This document shows, piece by piece, positions 1 through 6,000 of a stretch of DNA of 6,423 nt. The position numbers and the translations under genes are program-made. The notes under the pieces were generated by a model. The model saw only the letters and a program-made list of their open reading frames with translations, did no database searches and had not been told where the DNA came from. Each line of letters starts with the position of its first letter. The stretch's first letter is position 1. Source of the stretch: a bacterium UBA6154 (lineage in GTDB: Bacteria > Actinomycetota > Actinomycetes > S36-B12); NCBI GenBank assembly GCA_002422375.1, contig DIUQ01000011.1, forward strand, positions 628 to 7,050, written 5' to 3'.

Positions 1-563
1 TTTTCATAATGATCGATCAACTGTTGATTGAAAGCAGATAACTGAAAAAACCAATTCTCTTCACTGAGTTGTTCCGGTGGCTTGCCATGAATGGCGCACA
101 CCTGCTCACCGGCAAACTCACCGACACCTTCCACGAGATCAGCGGGGAACTTAAACTCCTCGCAACCAACGCAGTACGGACCTTCATATGGTGCGGAAAA
201 AACGTAACCATTTGCTTTGACCGTGTCCCAGAACTTTCGCACACGTTCCTTGTGACGGGTCTCCGTTGTCCGAATAAAGTCGTCATTGCGAGCATCAATT
301 GTTTCTAAAACAGGTTGCCATGACTCCGAGACCAGTCGGTCAACCCATTCCTGTGGACTCACACCACCAGCTTCTGCTGCTCGTTGAACTTTTGTTCCAT
401 GCTCGTCTACACCGGTCAGAAACCACACCGAGTCACCACGTTGTCTGTGCCAACGAGTGAGAACGTCTCCGGCGGTCGTGGTGTATGCATGCCCAATATG
501 TGGAGCATCGTTCACATAATAAATAGGAGTGGTCAGATAAAAGGAAGGTGCCGACTCGCTCAT
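1..563 (-). CDS. metG: Methionyl-tRNA synthetase, N-terminal part (partial, runs off left edge)
   Basis: Class I aminoacyl-tRNA synthetase that charges tRNA-Met with methionine in the cytoplasm. The reading frame is open from an ATG at 563 to the left edge (187 codons seen, no stop in the window). The class I signature HIGH lies at residues 22-25, after the typical TTPIYYVND stretch, and GVDEHG follows at 51-56. A zinc-knuckle pattern of CxxC (131, 134) followed by CxxH (156, 159) sits in the connective domain, and EENWFFQLS at about 168-176 is also typical of the family. The KMSKS loop and anticodon-binding domain would lie beyond the window. The ATG is nine bases after the rsmI stop and in the same frame; an in-frame TAG just upstream rules out a longer N-terminus. 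No Shine-Dalgarno sequence is visible, so translation probably depends on coupling to rsmI. The identification is secure. Confidence 0.96.
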   Translation of the reverse strand, partial: MSESAPSFYLTTPIYYVNDAPHIGHAYTTTAGDVLTRWHRQRGDSVWFLTGVDEHGTKVQRAAEAGGVSPQEWVDRLVSESWQPVLETIDARNDDFIRTTETRHKERVRKFWDTVKANGYVFSAPYEGPYCVGCEEFKFPADLVEGVGEFAGEQVCAIHGKPPEQLSEENWFFQLSAFNQQLIDHYE

Positions 564-572
564 GAGGGAATA

Positions 573-1460
573 CTAGTCGCCGCCCTGGACCCGAGAATCC
601 TTCACTGCGATCGCAGCCTGGTACACATCACGCTTGGACAATCCTGCTTGAGCCGCTACATGCGCACTGGCATCTTTAGTAGACATACCGCGATGTACAA
701 GGTCCGCGACGCGGGCTACAACCGATTCCATGTCGCCCAGTCCTGCTTCATGTCGCAATTGCTCCGCGGTCACTCCCCCCACGACCAGGGTTATCTCGCC
801 GCGAACCTCACCCTCAGACCACGTCAGTAGATCCGCCAACGTCCCACGAATAACTTCTTCATATGTCTTTGTCATTTCACGGCAGAGTGCCGCGGGCCGA
901 TCCGGGCCAAAGACGGAGCAGAGATCTGCAAGTGACCCCACAATACGGTGCGGCGCTTCAAAGAAGATCATGGTTCGAGACTCTTGCTTCAAAGCAGTGA
1001 GCGCACTGACCCGCTCACCCGATTTCCGCGGGAGGAACCCTTCGAAGCAAAATCGGTCTGAGGGGAGTCCGGAGAGAACAAGGGCGGTGAGCACAGCCGA
1101 TGGACCGGGAATTACTGAGATGGGTAATCCAGCCTCCACCGCTGCCGCAGAGAGTCGGTAACCAGGATCGCTGACATTCGGCATTCCCGCGTCCGTCACA
1201 ACCAGGACGAGTAGTCCAGATCGCACTGAGTCGAGAATCTGATCCAGGCGCGCCAGCTCATTGCCCTCGAAGTGTGAAATCACCCGTCCGGTGATCTCCA
1301 CTCCCAGCCGTGCCGCCAATTGCTTGAGCTTGCGGGTGTCCTCGGCAGCGATCAGATCAGCGTTGGCCAAAGCATCCATCAAACGTGGTGAGGCATCGGC
1401 GGAATTACCCATGGGTGTGCCGGCAAAGACCAATCGACCACTGGGCTCTGGCTGATTCAT
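573..1460 (-). CDS. rsmI: 16S rRNA (cytidine(1402)-2'-O)-methyltransferase RsmI
   Basis: SAM-dependent methyltransferase of the tetrapyrrole-methylase fold that adds the 2'-O-methyl group to C1402 of 16S rRNA, near the ribosomal P site. The protein has 295 residues, close to the family norm. Visible family motifs are GTPMGNSADASPR (14-26), AAEDTR (38-43), the SAM-pocket segment VTDAGMPNVSDPG (88-100), IPGPSA (117-122), FFEAPHR (166-172) and CREMTKTYEE (193-202). The C-terminal part (about 235-290) is a helical, HTH-like tail ending in a GLSKRDVY segment, as in many actinobacterial RsmI proteins. The frame stays open upstream to 1547, but family homology starts at MNQPEP, so the ATG at 1460 is preferred. 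It has no well-spaced Shine-Dalgarno (GGAG sits only two bases before ATG) and may be leaderless. It is divergent from pmt and is followed after nine bases by metG, probably one transcript. Confidence 0.95.
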   Translation of the reverse strand: MNQPEPSGRLVFAGTPMGNSADASPRLMDALANADLIAAEDTRKLKQLAARLGVEITGRVISHFEGNELARLDQILDSVRSGLLVLVVTDAGMPNVSDPGYRLSAAAVEAGLPISVIPGPSAVLTALVLSGLPSDRFCFEGFLPRKSGERVSALTALKQESRTMIFFEAPHRIVGSLADLCSVFGPDRPAALCREMTKTYEEVIRGTLADLLTWSEGEVRGEITLVVGGVTAEQLRHEAGLGDMESVVARVADLVHRGMSTKDASAHVAAQAGLSKRDVYQAAIAVKDSRVQGGD

Positions 1461-1466
1461 GGCTCC

Positions 1467-1472
1467 ATAGTG
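1467..1472 (-). promoter_or_regulatory. Candidate -10 box for rsmI-metG
   Basis: On the minus strand CACTAT ends six bases before the rsmI ATG, the same spacing as the boxes of three other genes in this window. It matches the TATAAT consensus at only three positions and lacks the first T, so it is weak. If used, the rsmI transcript would start at or next to the ATG. No -35 element is evident. Confidence 0.3.
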
Positions 1473-1482
1473 GCAGGGCGCA

Positions 1483-1488
1483 TACCAT
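1483..1488 (+). promoter_or_regulatory. Candidate -10 box for pmt (leaderless start)
   Basis: TACCAT fits the actinobacterial TANNNT -10 core and lies exactly six bases before the GTG at 1495. This predicts transcription starting at the start codon. No convincing -35 box is seen. The box lies 10 bp from the candidate rsmI -10 box on the other strand, so the two divergent promoters would be very close together. Confidence 0.45.
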
Positions 1489-1494
1489 GTGCCC

Positions 1495-3078
1495 GTGGCA
1501 CCCATATCGCTTCCGCGAACTGCACCCGATCGCAGTGTGACCACCATTTCCCAGCGCCTCTACCCCCCGTTCCGCCTCACCGGATGGATCACCTGGCTTG
1601 CTCCAGCGCTCCTCGGTGTTGTCGCCGGGATCATTCGATTCACTTCACTGGGTCGCCCAAATACGGTCGCCTTTGATGAGACCTACTACGCCAAGGATGC
1701 GTGGGCCCTCCTCCGCTACGGCGTGGAACACAAGGCGGTCGAGAATCATGAGGACCTCATGCTTACCGCCGGTGACAATTGGCGCACTGTTGAGGCCTTT
1801 ACTAATGAAGGTTCCTTCGTGGTCCACCCTCCCACAGGCAAATGGACCATTGCCCTCGGTGAATACCTCTTTGGCGTCACGCCATTTGGGTGGCGGTTTA
1901 TGGTCGCCCTGCTGGGAACACTCTCAGTTGTCTTGATTGCTCGGATTGTGCGCCGCATGACCCGATCCGATCTCATCGGTGGAATCGCTGGATTGCTTCT
2001 GGCGCTCGACGGCATTCACATTGTTTTGAGCCGCACTGCACTCCTTGACATGGTGTTGAGCACATGTGTTCTGGCAGGTTTTGGATCACTCGTCCTTGAC
2101 CGAGATCGAACACGGCGGCGCCTCGCACTCCTTGGAGGCAGTTCGCCCGACACCTGGGTCGGGCTTGGCTCCGGATTTGGTCCCCGCTTGGGCATTCGAC
2201 CGTGGCGCCTAGTGGCAATTTTCTTTCTGGCGCTAGCGGTCAGCGTCAAATGGTCAGGCTTGTGGTTCCTCGCGATTTTCATGATTATGAGTTTGCTTTG
2301 GGACGTGTCAACGCGCCGGACAATCGGAGTGGAACGCCCCTGGTTGGCAACACTGTTGGTGAGTGCGCCCGCTGCTTTTGCGGCAACTGTTGTTATTTCG
2401 ATCGGCGTGTACCTGACCAGCTGGACCGGATGGTTTATTACTGACACCGGGTGGGGTCGACAGTGGGCAACGGATAAAGGCGACTCCTGGATACCGGAAT
2501 CTCTACGATCATTTCTGAACTACCACTCTGAGGCGTGGAATTTCCATGTCAATCTTGATTCGGAACACAGCTATCAAAGCAATCCCTTGTCGTGGCCTTT
2601 CATGACACGACCTACAAGCTTTGTTTATGAAAGCATTAAAGATGGATCCCTGGGTTGCCCCACCGATCACTGCTCCCAGGAAGTGCTGGCACTGGGTAAC
2701 CCGATCATCTGGTGGGCGGCACTACTTGCTGTCCCCTATCAATTGTGGAATTGGTTCGCGAATCGCGATTGGCGATCAGGCGCTGTGCTGGCTGGAATTG
2801 TGGCGGGGTGGTTCCCGTGGTTGCTGTATCTAGACCGAACGATTTTCACTTTTTACACGGTGGCTTATGTTCCGTTTATCGTGATGGCTGTTGCGTTCAC
2901 GATCATGAAACTTCTGCAACGCAAACCGCCGCAAGAACAACCGTGGGTAGTTGCCTTTATCGGCGTGTACCTCATTGCTGTCATTGCGGCGGCCTGGTGG
3001 TTCTACCCCATCTGGACGGGAGAGGTTATCCCCTACGACCAATGGCGGTTGCGCATGTGGATGCCTACCTGGGTTTAG
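1495..3078 (+). CDS. pmt: Protein O-mannosyltransferase (GT39 family, actinobacterial Pmt)
   Basis: Integral-membrane glycosyltransferase that transfers mannose from a polyprenyl-phosphate donor to Ser/Thr of proteins crossing the membrane. With the GTG at 1495 the protein has 527 residues, normal for the family; a GTG at 1489 would add two and is the numbering used here. The acidic catalytic motif FDETYYAKD (62-70, with D63 and E64) lies in the first extracytoplasmic loop after the first membrane segment (about 34-52). Family features follow: VVHPPTGKW (111-119), SRTALLDMVL (181-190), YHSEAWNFH (345-353), RPTSFVYE (374-381), a CPTDHC pair (390, 395) and GNPIIWW (403-409). About ten hydrophobic segments are spread along the chain, including four closely spaced C-terminal ones (405-505). 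GTG 1495 is preferred because a TANNNT box lies six bases upstream; GTG 1489 has a weak AGGG ten bases upstream. The end overlaps the convergent secreted-protein gene by four bases. Confidence 0.93.
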   Translation: MAPISLPRTAPDRSVTTISQRLYPPFRLTGWITWLAPALLGVVAGIIRFTSLGRPNTVAFDETYYAKDAWALLRYGVEHKAVENHEDLMLTAGDNWRTVEAFTNEGSFVVHPPTGKWTIALGEYLFGVTPFGWRFMVALLGTLSVVLIARIVRRMTRSDLIGGIAGLLLALDGIHIVLSRTALLDMVLSTCVLAGFGSLVLDRDRTRRRLALLGGSSPDTWVGLGSGFGPRLGIRPWRLVAIFFLALAVSVKWSGLWFLAIFMIMSLLWDVSTRRTIGVERPWLATLLVSAPAAFAATVVISIGVYLTSWTGWFITDTGWGRQWATDKGDSWIPESLRSFLNYHSEAWNFHVNLDSEHSYQSNPLSWPFMTRPTSFVYESIKDGSLGCPTDHCSQEVLALGNPIIWWAALLAVPYQLWNWFANRDWRSGAVLAGIVAGWFPWLLYLDRTIFTFYTVAYVPFIVMAVAFTIMKLLQRKPPQEQPWVVAFIGVYLIAVIAAAWWFYPIWTGEVIPYDQWRLRMWMPTWV

Positions 3079-3089
3079 TCAACCCAGGT
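3067..3089. terminator. Palindrome at convergent gene ends, possible bidirectional terminator
   Basis: ACCTGGGTT (3067-3075) and AACCCAGGT (3081-3089) form a perfect 9-bp stem around the five-base loop TAGTC. Both stop codons (TAG on plus, TAA on minus) lie at the loop, so the arms encode the C-terminal residues of both proteins. No T-rich tract follows on either strand, so a canonical intrinsic terminator is not proven, although actinobacterial terminators often lack U-tracts. It could instead protect mRNA 3' ends. Confidence 0.6.
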
Positions 3090-3776
3090 GGACACCATGT
3101 CAAAGGCAACCTTCTCGAGTGCCTTCTTCTGCTTAGCAGTGAAATTCAGTGCACTGCCCGTGGAGCCCTCAGTCACAATAATGGCGTCGTTCACGAGTGT
3201 GTAGATATTCATGTTGTCATTCAGATATGCGGGCTGACCTTGAACTGCCAGGTTGTTGGAGTTCTCATTAGTGAAAATGGATGCAACTCCTGTCACTGTC
3301 ACCGCGGGAATTTTGCCTGAAGTGACGACATTCTCATACGGGTAGACAGTTCCGGAGTCGTCTGTCCACGATCCGGTTTTATCTCCATCGCACTTTTTGA
3401 TGTCCTTAGTCAGTTGAGCAAATGCCTTTTCGGCAGCGGTATTGGAGCGATATTCATTCACAGCAATCGAGAGCGCCAGACTCTTCTTTATTGGCTGGTA
3501 GAACGCAATGGAATTACGAACCGGTTTCGCCAACGTGACATCGGGACCATCTGGGCTCGGTGATGTACAAACAAAGGTCTTACCACTGGTCGCGGACACG
3601 TTGATGTTCATGCCACCCTTGGATGCGAATGCTGCAGGCAGATCCTTTTCACTGAGAAAATGTGACGCAGCATAGGCAAAAGCCTCTGTGTCATAAGCCT
3701 GTGCAGTAGTAGCCGCCATGCTCATTGATCCAATGACTAGTGCGGCACCGGCAAATCTGGCAGTTACTTTTTTCAT
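3075..3776 (-). CDS. Secreted protein of unknown function with Sec signal peptide
   Basis: Predicted exported protein of 233 residues; I do not recognise a specific family. The N-terminus is a classic Sec signal peptide: MKK, a hydrophobic core (about 8-22) and a likely signal peptidase I site after AQA (25-27). There is no lipobox and no later membrane segment, so the mature protein of about 206 residues should be released or wall-associated. The mature part has just two cysteines (C70, C129), which could form a disulfide. A Ser/Thr/Pro-containing stretch lies near 61-76. The order of Cys, an alternating hydrophobic strand, a helix rich in Ala/Lys before the second Cys, then more strands and a closing helix (213-229) loosely recalls PknH-type extracellular sensor domains; this is a weak impression. 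The ATG at 3776 has a good Shine-Dalgarno (AGAGG, minus strand 3785-3781). Confidence 0.88.
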   Translation of the reverse strand: MKKVTARFAGAALVIGSMSMAATTAQAYDTEAFAYAASHFLSEKDLPAAFASKGGMNINVSATSGKTFVCTSPSPDGPDVTLAKPVRNSIAFYQPIKKSLALSIAVNEYRSNTAAEKAFAQLTKDIKKCDGDKTGSWTDDSGTVYPYENVVTSGKIPAVTVTGVASIFTNENSNNLAVQGQPAYLNDNMNIYTLVNDAIIVTEGSTGSALNFTAKQKKALEKVAFDMVSTWVD

Positions 3777-3779
3777 TAT

Positions 3780-3819
3780 TCCTCTTTCATATGCAAACGA
3801 TTACTGAATTTAGAGCATA
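3780..3819 (-). promoter_or_regulatory. Promoter -10 box and ribosome binding site of the secreted-protein gene
   Basis: On the minus strand TATGCT (3819-3814) fits the TANNNT core with four of six consensus matches. A start six or seven bases on would give a leader of about 30 bases. That leader carries AAAGAGGA, whose AGAGG (3785-3781) sits four bases before the ATG at 3776. This is the only gene in the window with a clear Shine-Dalgarno sequence. The -10 box shares two bases with the candidate -10 box of the divergent HAD gene. Confidence 0.5.
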
Positions 3820-3835
3820 GTCTCTTCACGTGAAG
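3818..3835 (+). promoter_or_regulatory. Candidate leaderless promoter of the HAD gene with start-site palindrome
   Basis: TAGTCT (3818-3823) matches TANNNT and lies six bases before the GTG at 3830, predicting a leaderless transcript. The perfect 12-bp palindrome CTTCACGTGAAG (3824-3835) is centred exactly between 3829 and 3830, the predicted transcription and translation start. It could be an operator, but a palindrome this size is expected by chance about once or twice in a window this long, so only its position is notable. Confidence 0.4.
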
Positions 3836-4501
3836 GTCGTGTGTTTCGATGCCTTGGGCACGCTGATCGATATCTCTCATGTGACGTCCGCCGTTGAAAA
3901 TCGGTTCCCGGGACTCGGAGAGAAAATCTCCCCGCTGTGGCGAACAAAGCAGATTGATTACTCCCGACTTCGAGCCATGAGCGGGGAATACGTTCCCTTT
4001 GATCAAATCACCCGCGATGCACTTGAAGCAAGTCTTATGCATTGTCATGTTCCTTATACCGAGTTAGATCTGACTGAGCTCATGGCTGACTATCTGCACG
4101 GCGTCACTTTCCCCGAAGTCGACTCTGTGCTAGCAGCATTAGACGTTCCGTGGTCAATCCTCACTAACGGCAACCGACCGTTTATTCGCGTGATTCTGGA
4201 TCACGCCAAGGTCAACTGCCCAGACCCTCACCTCCTGACATCCGACCACGTTGAAACTTTCAAAATTTCCCCTGCGCTGTACGAACTAGCCTGGCACTGG
4301 GCCCAGGAGCTCGGAGCACGCTCAAAAGTGGAAGTGATCTTTGTTTCCGGTAATCAGTGGGACGCTATTGGCGGCACCTGGTTTGGGTTCACCACCTTCT
4401 GGGTTAATCGCAATGGTCACAGCCCCGAGGTCTTGGGCGTTCGCCCCGACTACGAGTCAGAGACCCTTGAACAACTTCTCAGTGTGATCCGAGACCTTTG
4501 A
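3830..4501 (+). CDS. HAD-superfamily hydrolase, 2-haloacid dehalogenase type II-like
   Basis: Cytoplasmic hydrolase of 223 residues resembling L-2-haloacid dehalogenases, which turn an L-2-haloacid into a D-2-hydroxy acid and halide. The nucleophile motif is FDALGTL, with D7 and T11. The second Asp of the phosphatase DxD motif is replaced by L9, which argues against a phosphatase. Residues at the positions of the known dehalogenase site are R38 in WRTKQIDYSRL, T112-N113 in LTNGN (Ser-Asn in classical enzymes), K145 and Y151 in the FKISPALY segment, and S173, N175, D178 in VSGNQWD. All except the Ser-to-Thr change at 112 match the classical set. The start is GTG with no Shine-Dalgarno but a TANNNT box six bases upstream. 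The stop codon overlaps the exporter's ATG (TGATG), which suggests translational coupling. The family is fairly secure; the real substrate is unknown. Confidence 0.85.
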   Translation: MKVVCFDALGTLIDISHVTSAVENRFPGLGEKISPLWRTKQIDYSRLRAMSGEYVPFDQITRDALEASLMHCHVPYTELDLTELMADYLHGVTFPEVDSVLAALDVPWSILTNGNRPFIRVILDHAKVNCPDPHLLTSDHVETFKISPALYELAWHWAQELGARSKVEVIFVSGNQWDAIGGTWFGFTTFWVNRNGHSPEVLGVRPDYESETLEQLLSVIRDL

Positions 4502-5124
4502 TGATCGAAGCTTTCATCACCGGACTAACTCTGGGATTAGGATCCGGCGCGGCACCAGGCCCGCTGACCGGACTGGCCATCACAACAACCATGCGATCGG
4601 GTTTCCAAGCTGGCCTTCGCATTGCTGTCGCACCATTGTTGTCCGACACTCTCATCATTGCACTGTCCATCACGCTCGTGTCACAACTACCTGAGCGAGG
4701 AATCCAGGTTCTCGGCATTCTCGGCGCAGTTGTTGTGGGGTTCTTTGGGGTTGAGACCCTGATATCAACACGCAAGGCGAACCCACCTTCGTCGGAGGAA
4801 GTGCCGATCCCCCGGAAATTGGATCGACTCCCATTGCTCGTTCAAGGCGCCACTCTCAACGTGCTTAATCCAGCGCCGTGGATCTTTTGGGTGACCGCGG
4901 GCTCCACGCTACTGGTGGGATTTTGGCGCGAGAACCCAGTAACTGCCGTTGTATTCCTGATTATTTTCTATGTGATGCTTGTTGGCACCAAAGTTTTGAT
5001 AGTCATTGGTCTGGCGGCTACCCGGCACCGCATGACCACAAGGACCTACCGCGGGGTTCTTTATTCCTCCGGGGTGTTACTTCTTGTAGCCGCTGTGCTC
5101 CTTTTTGTCAGCCACGTGCTGTAA
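4501..5124 (+). CDS. LysE/RhtB-family membrane exporter
   Basis: Small inner-membrane transporter of 207 residues, the usual size for LysE/RhtB proteins, which export amino acids and related small metabolites. The N-terminal helix carries the family's glycine-rich PGP signature (GLGSGAAPGP, 12-21). The fourth hydrophobic segment contains LNVLNPAPWIFW (119-130), also typical. Six hydrophobic segments are visible at about 3-24, 41-62, 68-88, 113-137, 147-171 and 188-204, with a charged loop (91-109) in the middle. The ATG at 4501 shares its A with the TGA stop of the HAD gene, so translation is probably coupled. A TTG at 4498 would add one residue but is less likely. The substrate cannot be inferred; the coupling suggests a compound linked to the HAD enzyme. 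Confidence 0.88.
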   Translation: MIEAFITGLTLGLGSGAAPGPLTGLAITTTMRSGFQAGLRIAVAPLLSDTLIIALSITLVSQLPERGIQVLGILGAVVVGFFGVETLISTRKANPPSSEEVPIPRKLDRLPLLVQGATLNVLNPAPWIFWVTAGSTLLVGFWRENPVTAVVFLIIFYVMLVGTKVLIVIGLAATRHRMTTRTYRGVLYSSGVLLLVAAVLLFVSHVL

Positions 5125-5132
5125 CGGGCAAT

Positions 5133-5138
5133 TAGAAT
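5133..5138 (+). promoter_or_regulatory. -10 box for the aldo/keto reductase gene (leaderless start)
   Basis: TAGAAT matches the TATAAT consensus at five of six positions and ends six bases before the ATG at 5145. That spacing places transcription initiation on the A of the start codon, and no Shine-Dalgarno is present in the 20-bp gap after the exporter stop. TTGTCA at 5105-5110 resembles a -35 box but is 22 bp away, too far for a normal spacer. This is the best-matching promoter box in the window. Confidence 0.55.
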
Positions 5139-5144
5139 CTCACC

Positions 5145-5996
5145 ATGCCCCAATCAATTCCCCGTCTCATGATCGGCACGGCACAATGGGGTTTGAACTA
5201 CGGAATAACTAATGAAGCCGGGCAATTGAGCGATTCCAATATCACGTCTTTGATCCATGAAATGCAGTTCCAGAGAATAAACGACCTCGATACCGCCGCC
5301 GGATATGGCAATGCCGAGACACGAATCAAAGAATTAGCGCCGTCAACCCTGCGGGTTCAAACAAAGGTATCTGGCAAGAGTGCCAGTGGAGACGCGATTC
5401 TCAACCGAATTCGCCGCTCCATGTCAACACTTAATCGGACGAGCCTAGACGGAGTTCTCATTCACGATTGGTTTGAACTTACCCCTGAAGACCAAGCTCT
5501 GAGCGCGCAGCAATTAGAGCAAGCGCAATCTGATGCACTCACGACAAGCGTCGGTATCTCCATTTATTCACCCGACGAGTTACCGGGTGCCAGCAAATTT
5601 TTCTCTGGCCAATTTACTGCGCAGATTCCTCTCAACGTTCTCGATCAAAGGTTTATCGATAGCCATTCCACGTACCCACATGTCTACTTCCAGGCGCGAT
5701 CAATCTTTTTACAAGGACTGTTACTAACCTCAGTGAACCGGTTCGCTCATCACACTGCCCTCCACACCTTCGAAACATTTTTTCAGGACAATGGGCTGAG
5801 TCGACTTGAGGCAAGCATGGCATTCATTTCCCAGCAATCATGGCTGGAGTCTTCTGTCATTGCCCCTACATCTGCCTCAGAATTACACGAGATTCTGAAT
5901 GCGCTGGAACGTGCTCGGACGTACACAGATGCACTGGATTTCAGTATTTGTGCATCAACCGATGCGAACCTTGTGGATCCACGCTCGTGGGTTTAG
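5145..5996 (+). CDS. Aldo/keto reductase family protein
   Basis: Predicted cytoplasmic NAD(P)H-dependent oxidoreductase with the AKR TIM-barrel fold, 283 residues. The start MIGTAQWGLNYGI (9-21) is typical of the AKR subgroup often found near sugar and surface-glycan genes. The catalytic tetrad is complete: D49 and Y54 in LDTAAGYGNAE, K74 in VQTKV and H107 in LIHDW. The segment VGISIYSPDEL and the QIPLNVLDQR strand after it fit the later barrel strands. The chain is slightly shorter than classical AKRs of about 300-330 residues, which suits this subgroup. The substrate is unknown. It follows the exporter by 20 bp and has its own likely promoter, so it need not belong to the HAD-exporter unit. 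Its TAG stop overlaps the convergent M23 gene by four bases. Confidence 0.88.
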   Translation: MPQSIPRLMIGTAQWGLNYGITNEAGQLSDSNITSLIHEMQFQRINDLDTAAGYGNAETRIKELAPSTLRVQTKVSGKSASGDAILNRIRRSMSTLNRTSLDGVLIHDWFELTPEDQALSAQQLEQAQSDALTTSVGISIYSPDELPGASKFFSGQFTAQIPLNVLDQRFIDSHSTYPHVYFQARSIFLQGLLLTSVNRFAHHTALHTFETFFQDNGLSRLEASMAFISQQSWLESSVIAPTSASELHEILNALERARTYTDALDFSICASTDANLVDPRSWV

Positions 5997-6000
5997 ACCC
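5989..6000. other. Small palindrome at TTAG tail-to-tail overlap
   Basis: GGGT (5989-5992) and ACCC (5997-6000) flank the four-base overlap TTAG (5993-5996), where TAG stops the reductase gene and TAA stops the M23 gene. The 4-bp stem is weak and no T-tract follows, so terminator function is doubtful. It mirrors on a smaller scale the palindrome at 3067-3089. Confidence 0.25.

Noticed and set aside
17..298. 93-codon minus-strand open frame near the left edge
   Set aside because: It lies within metG on the same strand in a different frame, and the metG frame carries the family motifs.
384..830. 148-codon plus-strand open frame across the rsmI/metG junction
   Set aside because: It is antisense to two clearly conserved genes and its translation shows no recognisable domain.
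730..1161. 143-codon plus-strand open frame inside rsmI
   Set aside because: Antisense to conserved rsmI motifs; Ser/Arg/Pro-rich composition typical of an opposite-strand shadow.
1461..1547. 29-codon N-terminal extension of RsmI
   Set aside because: Although open, it would overlap the pmt start, and conserved RsmI sequence begins just after the ATG at 1460.
2016..2447. 143-codon minus-strand open frame inside pmt
   Set aside because: Opposite-strand shadow of membrane-segment coding sequence; Arg-rich with no domain.
2712..3320. 202-codon plus-strand open frame bridging the 3' ends of pmt and the secreted-protein gene
   Set aside because: It overlaps pmt in another frame and is antisense to the secreted-protein gene; the Cys- and His-rich translation looks like frame-shifted sequence, not a protein.
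5105..5110. TTGTCA as a -35 box for the reductase gene
   Set aside because: It matches five of six consensus bases, but the 22-bp spacer to TAGAAT is too long for a standard promoter.
5113..5118. CACGTG near the end of the exporter gene, matching the core of the palindrome at 3824-3835
   Set aside because: A six-base site is expected about once or twice by chance in this length, and the flanking bases do not extend the symmetry.
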